Shown: positions 16,701-23,539 of the stretch, one piece after another
Position numbering within the stretch: the stretch's first letter is position 1
Layout of the letters: every line of letters begins with the position of its first letter
From: Herbidospora sakaeratensis
GTDB lineage: Bacteria > Actinomycetota > Actinomycetes > Streptosporangiales > Streptosporangiaceae
Length of the DNA: 64,000 nucleotides
Reading direction: 5' to 3'
NCBI RefSeq assembly: GCF_001570525.1
Contig: NZ_BBXC01000010.1
Coordinates: forward strand, 124,001-188,000
The notes under the pieces: model-generated
Seen by the model: only the letters and a program-made list of their open reading frames with translations
Database searches by the model: none
What the model was told of the DNA's origin: nothing
Position numbers and translations under genes: made by a program

Positions 16701-19642
16701 CCTACGTGGGCGCGGCCTTCACCGATCCGCTGGCGGGGGTGCTGGACGACGCCTCGTACAACGGCGACCTGGCCGCGACGTCGGGCACGGCCGCCTTCAC
16801 CTCGCCGAACGTGACCTGGTCGGGCAACGTGCCCGCCGGGGGCATGGTGACCGTCACCTACTCGGTGACGGTGAACCCGGCGCGCGGCTCCGGCGACGAC
16901 CTGCTCACCGGCACGCTCGTCTCGCCCTCGCCCGGCGGCAACTGCCCGGCGGGCGGGACCGACCCACGCTGCTCGGCCACGGTCACCGTGTCGGAGCTGG
17001 AGATCGCCGTGTCGTCCAGCGCCACCAGCGTCAAGCCGGGGCAGACGGTCCAGCTGACCGCCGTGTTCACGAACACCGGGCAGACGCCCTACCACGGGAT
17101 CCGCGTCGCGATCCCGGCCGGCGACCTCGTCGACGACGCCACGCCGACCGGCGACACGACGCTCACCTCGGGCACGTTGTCGGTCGAGGGGCTCGACCTC
17201 ATCTGGACGGGCGACCTCCCCGTCGGCGGCAGCGTCACGGTGGCGTCGCCGTTCACGGCCAACGCGCCGCCGACCGGCAACCGGCGGATCGCGACCCGGC
17301 TGACGTCGGCCGCGCCCGGCTCGAACTGCCCGGCGGGCGGGACCGATCCGGCCTGCGCGCTCGACGTGCCCGTGCTGGTGCCGCAGCTGACCATCGCCAA
17401 GACCGCCGACCGCGCGACGGCCGAGCCGGGCGACACGGTGGCGTACACGATCACGATCGCGAACACCGGCGAGACGCCCTACACGGGGATCGGCGTCACC
17501 GACCCGCTGGCGGGCGCGCTCGACGACGCCGTCTACAACGCGGACGCCGCCGCCACGACCGGCTCGGTGGTCTTCGCCGACCCGGCGCTGACCTGGACCG
17601 GCGACCTGGCGGTCGGGGCCACGGCGACGGTGACCTACACGATGACCGTGCGGTCGCCCGACCCGGGCGACAAGATCATGGCCAACGCGGTGACGTCGGA
17701 CGCCGAAGGGTTGTCGTGCGGGGCGTGCACCAGCAACGTCCAGGTGCTCACCCCGGCGCTGACCATCGTGAAGTCGGCGAGCCCGGCCTCGACGGTCCCG
17801 GGCGGGACGGTGACCTACACGGTCACGGTCACCAACTCCGGCCAGACGAACCACCCGGCGGCCACCTTCACCGACGCGCTGGCCGGCGTGCTCGACGACG
17901 CCGTCTACAACGGCGACGGCAGCGCCACCAGGGGGAGCGTCGGCTTCGCGGCCGGCGCGCTCACCTGGACGGGCGCGCTGACCCCCGGCCAGTCGGCGAC
18001 GGTCACCTACTCGGTCACCGTGCGGAACCCCGACCCGGGCGACCGCATGTTGTCGAGCCGGATCACCTCCCCGACGACCGGCGGCAACTGCGGGACCGAC
18101 CCGCGGTGCGAGACCGACGTGCCGGTGGCGGTGTTCACCGTCGTCACCGCCACCGACCGCACGGTCGCGATGCCGGGAGACGTCGTGCGCTACACGCTGA
18201 CGGCGACCAACAACGGGCAGACCACCTTCTCGCCGGCCGACTTCACCCTGTCGCTGGCCGGCGCGCTGGCGAACGCCGAGTACAACAACGACGCCATGGT
18301 CAGCAGCGGCACCCTGACCTTCAACCTCGACGGCTCGGTCACCTGGAACGGCCGCCTGGCCCCCGGTGAGTCGGTCACCGCGACCGCCTCGATCACGGTG
18401 ATCGACCCCGGCGGCGACGGGGGCACGCTGACCAGCGACGTCACTTCCACGACCCCGGGCCTCGACTGCCAGGCGTGCACGACCACAGTCACCGTGCTCA
18501 TCCCCGAGCTGACCCTGACCACGGTCGCCGACCGGCAGACCGCGACCCCGGGCGACGTCGTGACCTACACGATCACCGCCGCGAACACCGGCGAGGCGCC
18601 CTACCAGGGCGCGACCTGGAGCACGTCGCTGGTCGGCCTGCTCGGCGACGCGGTCTACGACGGCGACGCCACGGCGACCTCGGGCACGGTGACCTACACC
18701 GAGCCGCAGTTGTCGTGGACGGGCGACCTGGCCGTCGGCGCGGTCGCCGTGGTCACCTTCTCGGTGCGGATCAAGGACCCCGATCCGGGCGACGGCCACC
18801 TGGTCCAGCAGGTGGTGTCGCCGACGCGCGGCGCGACCTGCCCGGGCGGCCCGGCGTGCTCGACGACCGTGTGGGTGCTGACGCCCCGGCTCACGATCAC
18901 CAAGCAGGCCGACGTGGCGAGCATCGTGGCCGGCGGCATCGTGAACTACACGGTGACGGTGGCCAACACGGGCCAGACGCCGTACACGGGCGCGACCTAC
19001 ACCGACCCCGTCGGCACGGCGATCTACGGCGGCGACGCCTGGGCCTCCGCGGGCTTCGTGGCTCCCATCAACAACGAGCTGATCTGGACGGGCGACCTGG
19101 CGGAGGGCGCCAGCGCGACCGTGACCTACTCGGTGCGCGTCGACCCGGCCGCCGGGCACGGCACCCTGGCCACCACGATCACCTCACCCACCCGAGGTTC
19201 CAACTGCGCCGTGGGATCGGCCGACCAGCGCTGCTCGACGAGCATCGCCGTGATCGCCCAGAGCATCGCCGTGGCCGACCTGACCAGGAGCTTCACCCTG
19301 ACAGGCCCGCCTGACACCACCCAGCGCGGCGACGGCGTCGTGACGCTGAACGTCATCACCAACAGCCCGACCGGCTACACGGTGACCGTACGCTCGTCGG
19401 CGCCCGCGCTGACCTCGCCGGTGACCGGCGCCTCGATCCCGATCTCCGCGCTGAGGGTGCGGTCGCCGGAGACCGCCGGCTTCCAGCCGCTGTCGACGAC
19501 GACGCCGATCGTGGTGCACCGGCAGCCGGGGCCGTCGGCGCAAATCGGGGATTCGCTCGCGAATGATTATGAGGTCGATATTCCTTTTGTCCCGACCGGC
19601 AACTATTCAGTGACCCTCGACTACATTGCCAGCACATCGTGA
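10766..19642 (+). CDS. giant secreted L-type lectin / Fn3 / DUF11-repeat surface protein
   Basis: A 2,958-residue protein. Signal peptide about 1-26; L-type lectin-like head about 28-340 with GGADGVAFV and YLGFGFDAYGN and a closing FGWVASTGG segment; a divergent DUF11-like domain about 343-470; an IPT/TIG-like domain about 475-572; two near-identical Fn3 domains about 575-765; two putative-Ig (He_PIG) domains about 766-938; fifteen DUF11 repeats of about 125 residues to about 2830; and a C-terminal cap of about 130 residues. GTG 10766 is chosen because GGGGAG lies 8 bp upstream; it overlaps the previous stop. The protein has no membrane helix or LPxTG, so retention at the surface must depend on a partner. 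It probably binds glycans at the tip of a long stalk. Confidence 0.88.
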   Translation: MFKRVLAVVLAASAVHVPASVSHAAGSTLFVQTFKNNTIDPAYPVTIPALPVGSTGANAACLSAAGNLTGTGLKSCLTSTDANGSGVLRLTSAVTSQQGGIFGATAVPTSQGLDVTFNMYQYGGGGADGVAFVAAAVDPANPVPPANIGRPGGSLGYSPFSSGVGLANAYLGFGFDAYGNFSNSSYQGSGCTNPAYISTSGIVPGQVVVRGPGAGTVGYCAINSTATSTSSAALRLRGTTRAASVVPVAIAINPTSSALTTAAGLSVAAGSYTVQFTPVGGSPRTLSGPLPTVSSSLYPSSTWTTATGIPRQLAFGWVASTGGVTDFHEIDNVVVNSLNPVPDLTVTQTSYNGTAPKPGDPVTYTVRPVVSATGANETLPISVTETLPAGVVPVGAFGAGWVCGAPSGQKITCTNSNTPFASGTTLPTITVVGIVTGSSVTPSTVQTGSTVTVSSNDGNPGIATTTTAGTIPAAPSGITLSTTSGTIAGGGSVTVSGSNLTGATAIEIGTTAEQQAGTPVVLLPCSSVITTNCFVANANGTLTIPSMPSRSTAAAVTVTVVTQGVAGSAAYTYTSAPATPAAPTATAGATSATVTWTAPAANGSPITGYVVTPYLNGVAQTPVSYPSTATTQTLTGLTAGASYTFTVAAVNAIGTGTAGPQSNTVVPYTVPGRPTITSATAGDLSATLTWSPPASNGGSAITGYVVTPYLNGVAQTPVSYSSTATTQTVTGLTAGAAYTFTVTAVNAAGPGLPSTPSATVTPNANPQLTFGPPPGGQVNVAYNVPLTMTGGTAPITWSISAGSLPPGVTLNPSTGLLSGTPTTAGTYNFTVRILDASGQSDTRAATVTIAAAPVLTVPPPPAAQVAVAYNLPLSVSGGTAPYTYSLASGALPPGLTLNSTTGLISGTPTTQGAYAFAVKVTDTNGQSDTKSATINVGAGPLVITKTANQSAATPGSTLSYTITVANTGPSAFSGVTLSDPLADVLDDATYNGDLAASLGSASLSGQNVTWTGNLAAGATATITYSVTVRTGGNGILTDTVVSPTSGTNCPASSADSRCRSTVTLQALSIGKTADTANPTPGATVTYTVTVTNTGKTAYSPATFSDALAGVLDDATYNNDATATSGTVTYGAPTLSWSGNLSAGASATITYSVTVRDPDPGDRALTNTVTSASPGNNCPCTVTVTTLVPRLTVTTATDVSSTTPTGVVRYTVTATNTGQTTYPAADFTLALAGDATYDNDATATSGNLTLNPNGTITWTGPLAPGQSVTATASVTVNNPASGTLTSNVTSTTAGLNCVSCTTSVPIRQPRLTLTKTAGSPTTTPGGTVTYTITAANTGQTAYQGATFTDSLAGVLPDAVYNGDASATSGAVAYNTPVLSWTGDLAVGASVTVTYTVTVKNPDPGDRLMYNTVVSPALGSTCPQGSSNPSCTAVVNVLLPGLTITRQADRASAAQGEVINYTITAQNTGQTPYTGASLTDQLAQLLDDAVYNGDAAASSGTVTYTAPNLTWTGDLAVGATATITYSATVRNPDPGDGLITGTVVSTVPGSTCASGCSSTVRLSRLALSQAFTETSTTPGSVIHLSATFANTGQTPYTGLTVSASSADVIDDATPNGDQVATSGNLVLGPTGINWTGDIPVGGTVTVTGTLTVKNPDTGNKIIRGTLVADAPGSSCPTGGSDPACTARIDVLIPALTITTVPDTTTQEPGGVVHYTTTITNSGQTPYTGISVTDDLSGLLDDAVYNADASATAGTAVFATPQLTWTGDLAVGASAVVTYSVTVRDPDPGDKQLINAVTSAAPGSTCVSACVSRVVVLTPALTMATSADRQTAIPGDTVTFTTTITNTGQTPYTGATALTSLSALLDDAVYGADAVATSGSVAYTAPNLTWTGDLAVGASTTITFTAVVNNPDLGDKRLTAVTTSAARGANCPAGSADTPCAVTVVVTDVTDLTFTKTADPSSVVRGGVVTYTVTVANSAATTYVGAAFTDPLAGVLDDASYNGDLAATSGTAAFTSPNVTWSGNVPAGGMVTVTYSVTVNPARGSGDDLLTGTLVSPSPGGNCPAGGTDPRCSATVTVSELEIAVSSSATSVKPGQTVQLTAVFTNTGQTPYHGIRVAIPAGDLVDDATPTGDTTLTSGTLSVEGLDLIWTGDLPVGGSVTVASPFTANAPPTGNRRIATRLTSAAPGSNCPAGGTDPACALDVPVLVPQLTIAKTADRATAEPGDTVAYTITIANTGETPYTGIGVTDPLAGALDDAVYNADAAATTGSVVFADPALTWTGDLAVGATATVTYTMTVRSPDPGDKIMANAVTSDAEGLSCGACTSNVQVLTPALTIVKSASPASTVPGGTVTYTVTVTNSGQTNHPAATFTDALAGVLDDAVYNGDGSATRGSVGFAAGALTWTGALTPGQSATVTYSVTVRNPDPGDRMLSSRITSPTTGGNCGTDPRCETDVPVAVFTVVTATDRTVAMPGDVVRYTLTATNNGQTTFSPADFTLSLAGALANAEYNNDAMVSSGTLTFNLDGSVTWNGRLAPGESVTATASITVIDPGGDGGTLTSDVTSTTPGLDCQACTTTVTVLIPELTLTTVADRQTATPGDVVTYTITAANTGEAPYQGATWSTSLVGLLGDAVYDGDATATSGTVTYTEPQLSWTGDLAVGAVAVVTFSVRIKDPDPGDGHLVQQVVSPTRGATCPGGPACSTTVWVLTPRLTITKQADVASIVAGGIVNYTVTVANTGQTPYTGATYTDPVGTAIYGGDAWASAGFVAPINNELIWTGDLAEGASATVTYSVRVDPAAGHGTLATTITSPTRGSNCAVGSADQRCSTSIAVIAQSIAVADLTRSFTLTGPPDTTQRGDGVVTLNVITNSPTGYTVTVRSSAPALTSPVTGASIPISALRVRSPETAGFQPLSTTTPIVVHRQPGPSAQIGDSLANDYEVDIPFVPTGNYSVTLDYIASTS
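12490..13065 (+). repeat. tandem duplicated Fn3 domains in the giant surface protein
   Basis: Two consecutive fibronectin type III domains share the stretch GYVVTPYLNGVAQTPVSY and then TTQT-TGLTAGA-YTFTV with very few changes. They are much closer to each other than are neighbouring DUF11 repeats. This points to a recent in-frame duplication of about 285 bp. Confidence 0.8.
13585..19250 (+). repeat. fifteen tandem DUF11 repeats
   Basis: Protein-level repeat with a period of about 125 residues (about 375 bp). Each unit follows the pattern: L-T-ITK-AD start, PG-TVTYT-T-NTGQTPY, LAG-LDDAVYNGDA, LTWTGDLAVGA, and a closing C-x(1-9)-C pair. DNA identity between units is moderate, so the array is old rather than freshly expanded. 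DUF11 units usually build stiff extended stalks on bacterial surfaces. Confidence 0.88.
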
Positions 19643-19703
19643 GTTTAACTACGGGAAATCGCGGTGATCATGGCGTCGAGGTTAATTGAAAGGGATGGCA
19701 CAA

Positions 19704-20213
19704 ATGCCTGACATCAGAATCGCGTGCGCGGCTCTCGCCTGCCTGGCGGGCGTGCTGCACGCCGCGCCCGCGGCCGCCGACAGCGCCACCGGCAACACCG
19801 AGGCGATCGTCGTGGTCACCGACCAGATCACGCTCACCGAGCTGACCCCGTCGTTCACGCTGACCGGCGCGCCGGGCGCGGTCGTGACCACCGCTTCGCC
19901 GGTGACCATGCGCGTGACCACGAACAACTTCGCCGGTTACACCGTCACGGTGCAGCCGACGACGCCCAACCTGCTGCCCTCGATCGCCGGCAGCACCGAC
20001 GTCATCCCGGCGTCGCTGCTCCAGGTCAGCGGCCCGGCCCAGGCGGGCACCTTCACCTCGCTGAGTGCCGGGACGCCGGTCGTGGTCGACACCAAGGCGT
20101 CGGCCTCGGCGCCCACGGGAGACATCATCGCGAACAACTACCGCATCACCATTCCGTTCGTCCGCCCCGACACCTACCGGGGCACGCTGAATTACATCGC
20201 CACCACGCTGTAA
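19704..20213 (+). CDS. small secreted protein homologous to the giant protein's C-terminal cap
   Basis: A 169-residue protein: signal peptide about 1-24, then one beta-rich domain. Segments SFTLTG, GYTVTV, IP-S-L-V, a PVVV strand, GD-AN-Y---IPFV and the final TL-YIATT match the last 130 residues of the giant protein in order. ATG 19704 is preferred because AAAGGG lies about 9 bp before it; ATG 19695 abuts the site. In Firmicutes csc clusters a short and a long protein likewise share a C-terminal domain (WxL). Here no W-x-L motif is seen, so this is either a remote relative or an independent family. Confidence 0.8.
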   Translation: MPDIRIACAALACLAGVLHAAPAAADSATGNTEAIVVVTDQITLTELTPSFTLTGAPGAVVTTASPVTMRVTTNNFAGYTVTVQPTTPNLLPSIAGSTDVIPASLLQVSGPAQAGTFTSLSAGTPVVVDTKASASAPTGDIIANNYRITIPFVRPDTYRGTLNYIATTL

Positions 20214-20225
20214 ATGCCGGAGAAT

Positions 20226-20252
20226 GGCCGGCGGAATATTCGTCCGCCGGCC
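20226..20252 (+). terminator. perfect 10-bp hairpin between two surface genes
   Basis: Arms GGCCGGCGGA (20226-20235) and TCCGCCGGCC (20243-20252) around a 7-nt loop, 13 bp after the small cap-protein stop and directly before the ribosome binding site GGGGGGA of the next gene. There is no T-run after it. It may act as a partial terminator or as an mRNA 3'-end stabiliser that sets protein ratios within the operon. Confidence 0.55.
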
Positions 20253-20264
20253 TCTGGGGGGACC

Positions 20265-20825
20265 ATGGCGTTTTGGAGAAAAGTCGCGGCGATAATCGCC
20301 GTGTCGTTGGCGGTGGCGCCGGCCGCGCACGCGAAACCGAAGACCCAGCTGACCATCGCGGTCGAGGGGGGCGGCGACGCGGTCAGGCAGGGACAGCGGC
20401 TGACGTACACGACGACGGTGACCAACACCGGCGCCGCCGACGCCAGGTCCCTCGACATCAGCCAGACCGTCGACCCCGGCCTGACGCTGGTCTCGTCGTC
20501 GCCGCCGGGGAAGGCGGCCGACGGCCGGGTGCGCTGGACGCACCCGCTGCGGGCCGGCGAGACCGTGACGTTCAGCGTGACCATGGACGTGAAGCGGCTG
20601 GCCCCCGGGCTGAAGCGCCTCGCGGTGGTGTCGTGCGCGGCCCGCGCGGACGAGGCGCGGCCGCTGGTGTGCGCGACCGACTCGGCCCCCGTGACCGCCC
20701 CGGCTCCGGTGGCGATGAAGACCCAGGGGTCGTCGGTGCCGGTGGCGTGGGGGGCGGGCGCGGCCCTGCTGCTCGTGCTGCTCGGGCTCGTGTGGCGGCG
20801 CCGGACGGACGCGACTAGCCGCTGA
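20265..20825 (+). CDS. DUF11-domain surface protein with C-terminal membrane anchor
   Basis: A 186-residue protein: signal peptide about 1-22, one DUF11-like domain (about 27-140) with GQRLTYTTTVTNTG and RAGETVTFSVTMDV, a linker, and a C-terminal membrane helix (about 160-178) ending in WRRR. Two cysteines near residues 125 and 138 mirror the cysteine pair of the giant's repeats. ATG 20265 follows a GGGGGGA site. It may be a membrane docking partner for the DUF11 stalk. Its 3' end overlaps the convergent TetR gene by 11 bp. Confidence 0.8.
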   Translation: MAFWRKVAAIIAVSLAVAPAAHAKPKTQLTIAVEGGGDAVRQGQRLTYTTTVTNTGAADARSLDISQTVDPGLTLVSSSPPGKAADGRVRWTHPLRAGETVTFSVTMDVKRLAPGLKRLAVVSCAARADEARPLVCATDSAPVTAPAPVAMKTQGSSVPVAWGAGAALLLVLLGLVWRRRTDATSR

Positions 20826-21414
20826 GCGAGGTCAGATATCCCCCCAGCACTCTCTTGAGCTCGGCGATCTCGGCCGGGCGCTCCTCTTCGGCCGCCGCCG
20901 TCACCAGCGGCGTCATGGCCTGGAAGATCCGCACCAGCACCCGCGCGCTGCGCGCCCGGTCGGCCGGGGCCAGCCCCGGCGTCCGGGCACCGAGGATCGC
21001 CTCGACCTGCCCGAGCATCGCCGCCTGGATCGGCTGCGACGACTCGGCCAGCGCCGAGGGCATGTCGGGCCGGGCGAACAGCGCCTTGAACCCCGGGTTG
21101 GCGAGGTTGAACGCCACCAGCGGGTCGACCACCCGGTCGAGCAGCTCGCCGAGGTCCATCTCCGCGACGTCGGCCCCGCCGAACGCCGACGCGTGGGCGG
21201 TCGTCATGTCGGCCACGAACCGGTCGGCCAGCGCGCGGGCCACCGCCTCCTTGCTCGGGAAGAACTGGTAGAGCGAGCCGGGCGAGATCCCGGCCCGCGC
21301 GGCGATGGCGTTCGTCGACGCCTTCTCGTAGCCGAGCTCGGCGAAGGCGTCGGCCGCCGCGTCGAGGATCTCGGCCATCCGCCGCTCACCGCGCGCCTGC
21401 CGGCGTCGCTCCAT
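20815..21414 (-). CDS. TetR-family transcriptional regulator
   Basis: A 199-residue regulator. The HTH is in residues about 15-60 (ILDAAADAFAELGYEKAST, then GISPGSLYQFFPSKEAV), followed by a helical ligand domain. ATG 21414 is preferred over GTG 21417 because AAGGGAG then sits at good spacing. It is divergent from the MMPL exporter, and two palindromes lie between them, so it very likely represses that exporter and itself. The ligand is unknown but is probably something the exporter or the oxidoreductase handles. Confidence 0.92.
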   Translation of the reverse strand: MERRRQARGERRMAEILDAAADAFAELGYEKASTNAIAARAGISPGSLYQFFPSKEAVARALADRFVADMTTAHASAFGGADVAEMDLGELLDRVVDPLVAFNLANPGFKALFARPDMPSALAESSQPIQAAMLGQVEAILGARTPGLAPADRARSARVLVRIFQAMTPLVTAAAEEERPAEIAELKRVLGGYLTSLSG

Positions 21415-21433
21415 CACGATCTCCCTTGAAAAT

Positions 21434-21476
21434 GCGAGCGACCGCTCGTATTGTTCAAACGCGAGCGATTGCTCGC
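21434..21476. promoter_or_regulatory. two TetR operator-like palindromes
   Basis: Copy 1 (21434-21449) has arms CGAGCG and CGCTCG around AC. Copy 2 (21461-21476) has arms GCGAGC and GCTCGC around GATT. The centres are 27 bp apart, both inside the tetR-mmpL divergent region. The half-sites are the same, GCGAGCG, as expected for one repressor binding twice. Confidence 0.75.
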
Positions 21477-21505
21477 AAAAATCCTACCAAGGGGATCGAT
21501 TCGTC

Positions 21506-23539
21506 GTGCGCGGAGCCAGCTGGGTGCTCGTCGTGGGCCTCCTGATCACGCTCGCCGCCGGGGCCGTGGCCGCCGGAACGCTCAACGCCCTGTCCCTCAA
21601 CCGCTTCGAGGCCCCCGGTTCGCAGTCGATGCTGGCCAAGGAGGTGCTCGCCGACCGGTTCGGCACCGGCAGCCCCAACCTCGCCCTCCTCGTCACCGCC
21701 AAGCAGGGCACCGTCGACGATCCCGCCGTCGCCTCGGCCGGCCGGGAGCTCACCCGGGAACTCGCCGCGCGGACCGGCGACGCCTGGTCGTACTGGACCC
21801 GCGGTTCGGCGACCCTGCGCAGCCAGGACGCCCGGCAGGCGCTCGTGCTGGCCTGGATCCCCGGCGACGCCGACGCGGTCAGGCGGACCGTGCTGCCGGC
21901 GCTCACGCCCGAGTTCACCCGCGACGGCCCGCTGGTCAGGGTCGAGGTCGGCGGCGGCGACGAGGTGTTCCGGCAGGTCATGGAGCAGGCCAGGGCCGAC
22001 TTCCTGCGCGCCGAACTGGTCGTGCTGCCGATGGTCCTGCTGCTGCTCTGGCTGGTCTACCGCCGGTTCGCCGCCGCCCTGGTCACCCTCGCCGTCGGCG
22101 TCGCCGCCGTGGTGGGCTCGCTGGCGCTGATCCGCGGGGTGACCCTGTTCACCGACGTCTCCACGTTCGCGGCCAACCTCGCGCTCGTCATGGGGGTCGG
22201 GCTCGGCGTCGACTACGGCCTGTTCGTCGTCTTCCGGTTCCGCGAGGAGCTCGGCCGGGGCGCGGAGGTCGCCGAGGCGGTCGCCCGGACCGTCCGGACC
22301 GCCGGGCGGACCGTCGTGTTCAGCGGCGTCACCGTCGCCGCCGCGCTCGCGGTGCTGCTCGCCTTCCCGTTCCCGTTCCTGCGTTCGTTCGGGTACGCCG
22401 GCCTCGCGGTCGTCGCCGCCGCCGTGCCCAGCGCGACGGTGCTGCTGCCCTCGGCCCTGCGGCTGCTGGGCCACCGGGTCGCCCGGCGGCGGCCGGCCCC
22501 GGCCCCGGTCTTCTGGGGAGAGGTGGCCACCCGGGTCATGCGCCGCCCGCTGCTGCTGGGCGGGGCCGCGCTGGCGCTCGTGCTGCTGCTCGGCTCGCCG
22601 TTCCTCGGCATCAGGTTCGGCCTCCCCGACGACCGCGTGCTGCCCGACTCGGCCCCCGCCCGCGTTCTGTACGACCAGGTGCGGGCCGGTTTCCCGGTCG
22701 AGGAGGCGGACGCCGTCCAGGTCGTGGCCCCGGCCGGGAGCCTGCCGGCCGCCTACGCGGCGGAGCTCTCCCGGATCGCGGGCGTCGCGCGGGTCGACTC
22801 GGCCGCCGGGTCGTTCACCGGCGGCCGGCCGGTCGAGGCACCGGCGGACATCCGCTTCACCGCCGGAGGCGCGAGCCGGCTCGTGGTCCTGGCCGCCGAC
22901 GCCCGGCTCGACCTGGTCGCCGACGTCCGGGCGCATCCCGCGCCGGTCGCGGTCGTCGTCGGCGGCTACCCGGCCGAGCTGGCCGACTACCGCGACGGCG
23001 TCGTCGGCCGCCTGCCGCTGGTCGCCGGGCTGATCGTGCTGGTCACGTGCGTTGTGTTGTTCGTGATGAGCGGCAGCGTGGTCGCCCCGCTGAAGGCGGC
23101 GGTGCTCAACCTGCTCAGCCTGTCGGTCATGTTCGGCGCGCTGGTCTTCCTCTTCCAGGACAGAACGGGCAGCATCGAGCCCAGCATCCCGATCCTGATG
23201 TTCTGCGTCGCCTACGCCCTGTCCATGGACTACGAGGTCTTCCTGCTCTCCCGCATCAAGGAGGAGTACGACCGCACCGGTGACGTCGTGAGCTCCGTAC
23301 CGAACGGAATCGCGCGGAGCGCGCCGCTCGTCACCGCGGCGGCCGCGATCCTGGCGGCCTCCTTCGCCGTGTACGCCACCTCCGGCGTCGTCTTCCTCCA
23401 GATGCTCGGCGTGGGCATGGCCCTCGCGGTGGTGGTCGACGCGACGATCATCAGAGGGGTGCTGCTGCCCGCCGCGATGGCGCTGGCCGGGCAGGCGAAC
23501 TGGTGGGCCCCGCGACCACTGACAAGGAGGCGTCACTGA
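21506..23539 (+). CDS. MMPL-family membrane transporter
   Basis: A 677-residue RND/MMPL transporter with two repeats, each an extracytoplasmic loop followed by a bundle of helices (first bundle about 170-345, second about 510-660), plus helices near 5-27 and 350-370. Signature stretches are GVGLGVDYGLFVVFRFREE and the second-half YALSMDYEVFLLSRIKEEY with paired Asp/Tyr residues in the proton path. It probably exports a lipid-like or hydrophobic compound using the proton gradient. GTG 21506 follows AAGGGG. TetR control is likely through the two adjacent palindromes. Confidence 0.9.
   Translation: MRGASWVLVVGLLITLAAGAVAAGTLNALSLNRFEAPGSQSMLAKEVLADRFGTGSPNLALLVTAKQGTVDDPAVASAGRELTRELAARTGDAWSYWTRGSATLRSQDARQALVLAWIPGDADAVRRTVLPALTPEFTRDGPLVRVEVGGGDEVFRQVMEQARADFLRAELVVLPMVLLLLWLVYRRFAAALVTLAVGVAAVVGSLALIRGVTLFTDVSTFAANLALVMGVGLGVDYGLFVVFRFREELGRGAEVAEAVARTVRTAGRTVVFSGVTVAAALAVLLAFPFPFLRSFGYAGLAVVAAAVPSATVLLPSALRLLGHRVARRRPAPAPVFWGEVATRVMRRPLLLGGAALALVLLLGSPFLGIRFGLPDDRVLPDSAPARVLYDQVRAGFPVEEADAVQVVAPAGSLPAAYAAELSRIAGVARVDSAAGSFTGGRPVEAPADIRFTAGGASRLVVLAADARLDLVADVRAHPAPVAVVVGGYPAELADYRDGVVGRLPLVAGLIVLVTCVVLFVMSGSVVAPLKAAVLNLLSLSVMFGALVFLFQDRTGSIEPSIPILMFCVAYALSMDYEVFLLSRIKEEYDRTGDVVSSVPNGIARSAPLVTAAAAILAASFAVYATSGVVFLQMLGVGMALAVVVDATIIRGVLLPAAMALAGQANWWAPRPLTRRRH

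Noticed and set aside
13585-19250. CRISPR array or satellite DNA
   Set aside because: The periodicity is about 375 bp and exists at protein level; there are no short identical repeats with unique spacers.
19255-19642. Genuine WxL domain at the end of the giant protein
   Set aside because: No W-x-L motif is present in this domain or in the small homologue, so only an architectural parallel is claimed.
21455-23536. Long minus-strand frame opposite the MMPL gene
   Set aside because: The translation is low-complexity (runs of Gln, Glu, Arg, Gly) with no start site, while the plus strand encodes a textbook MMPL transporter.
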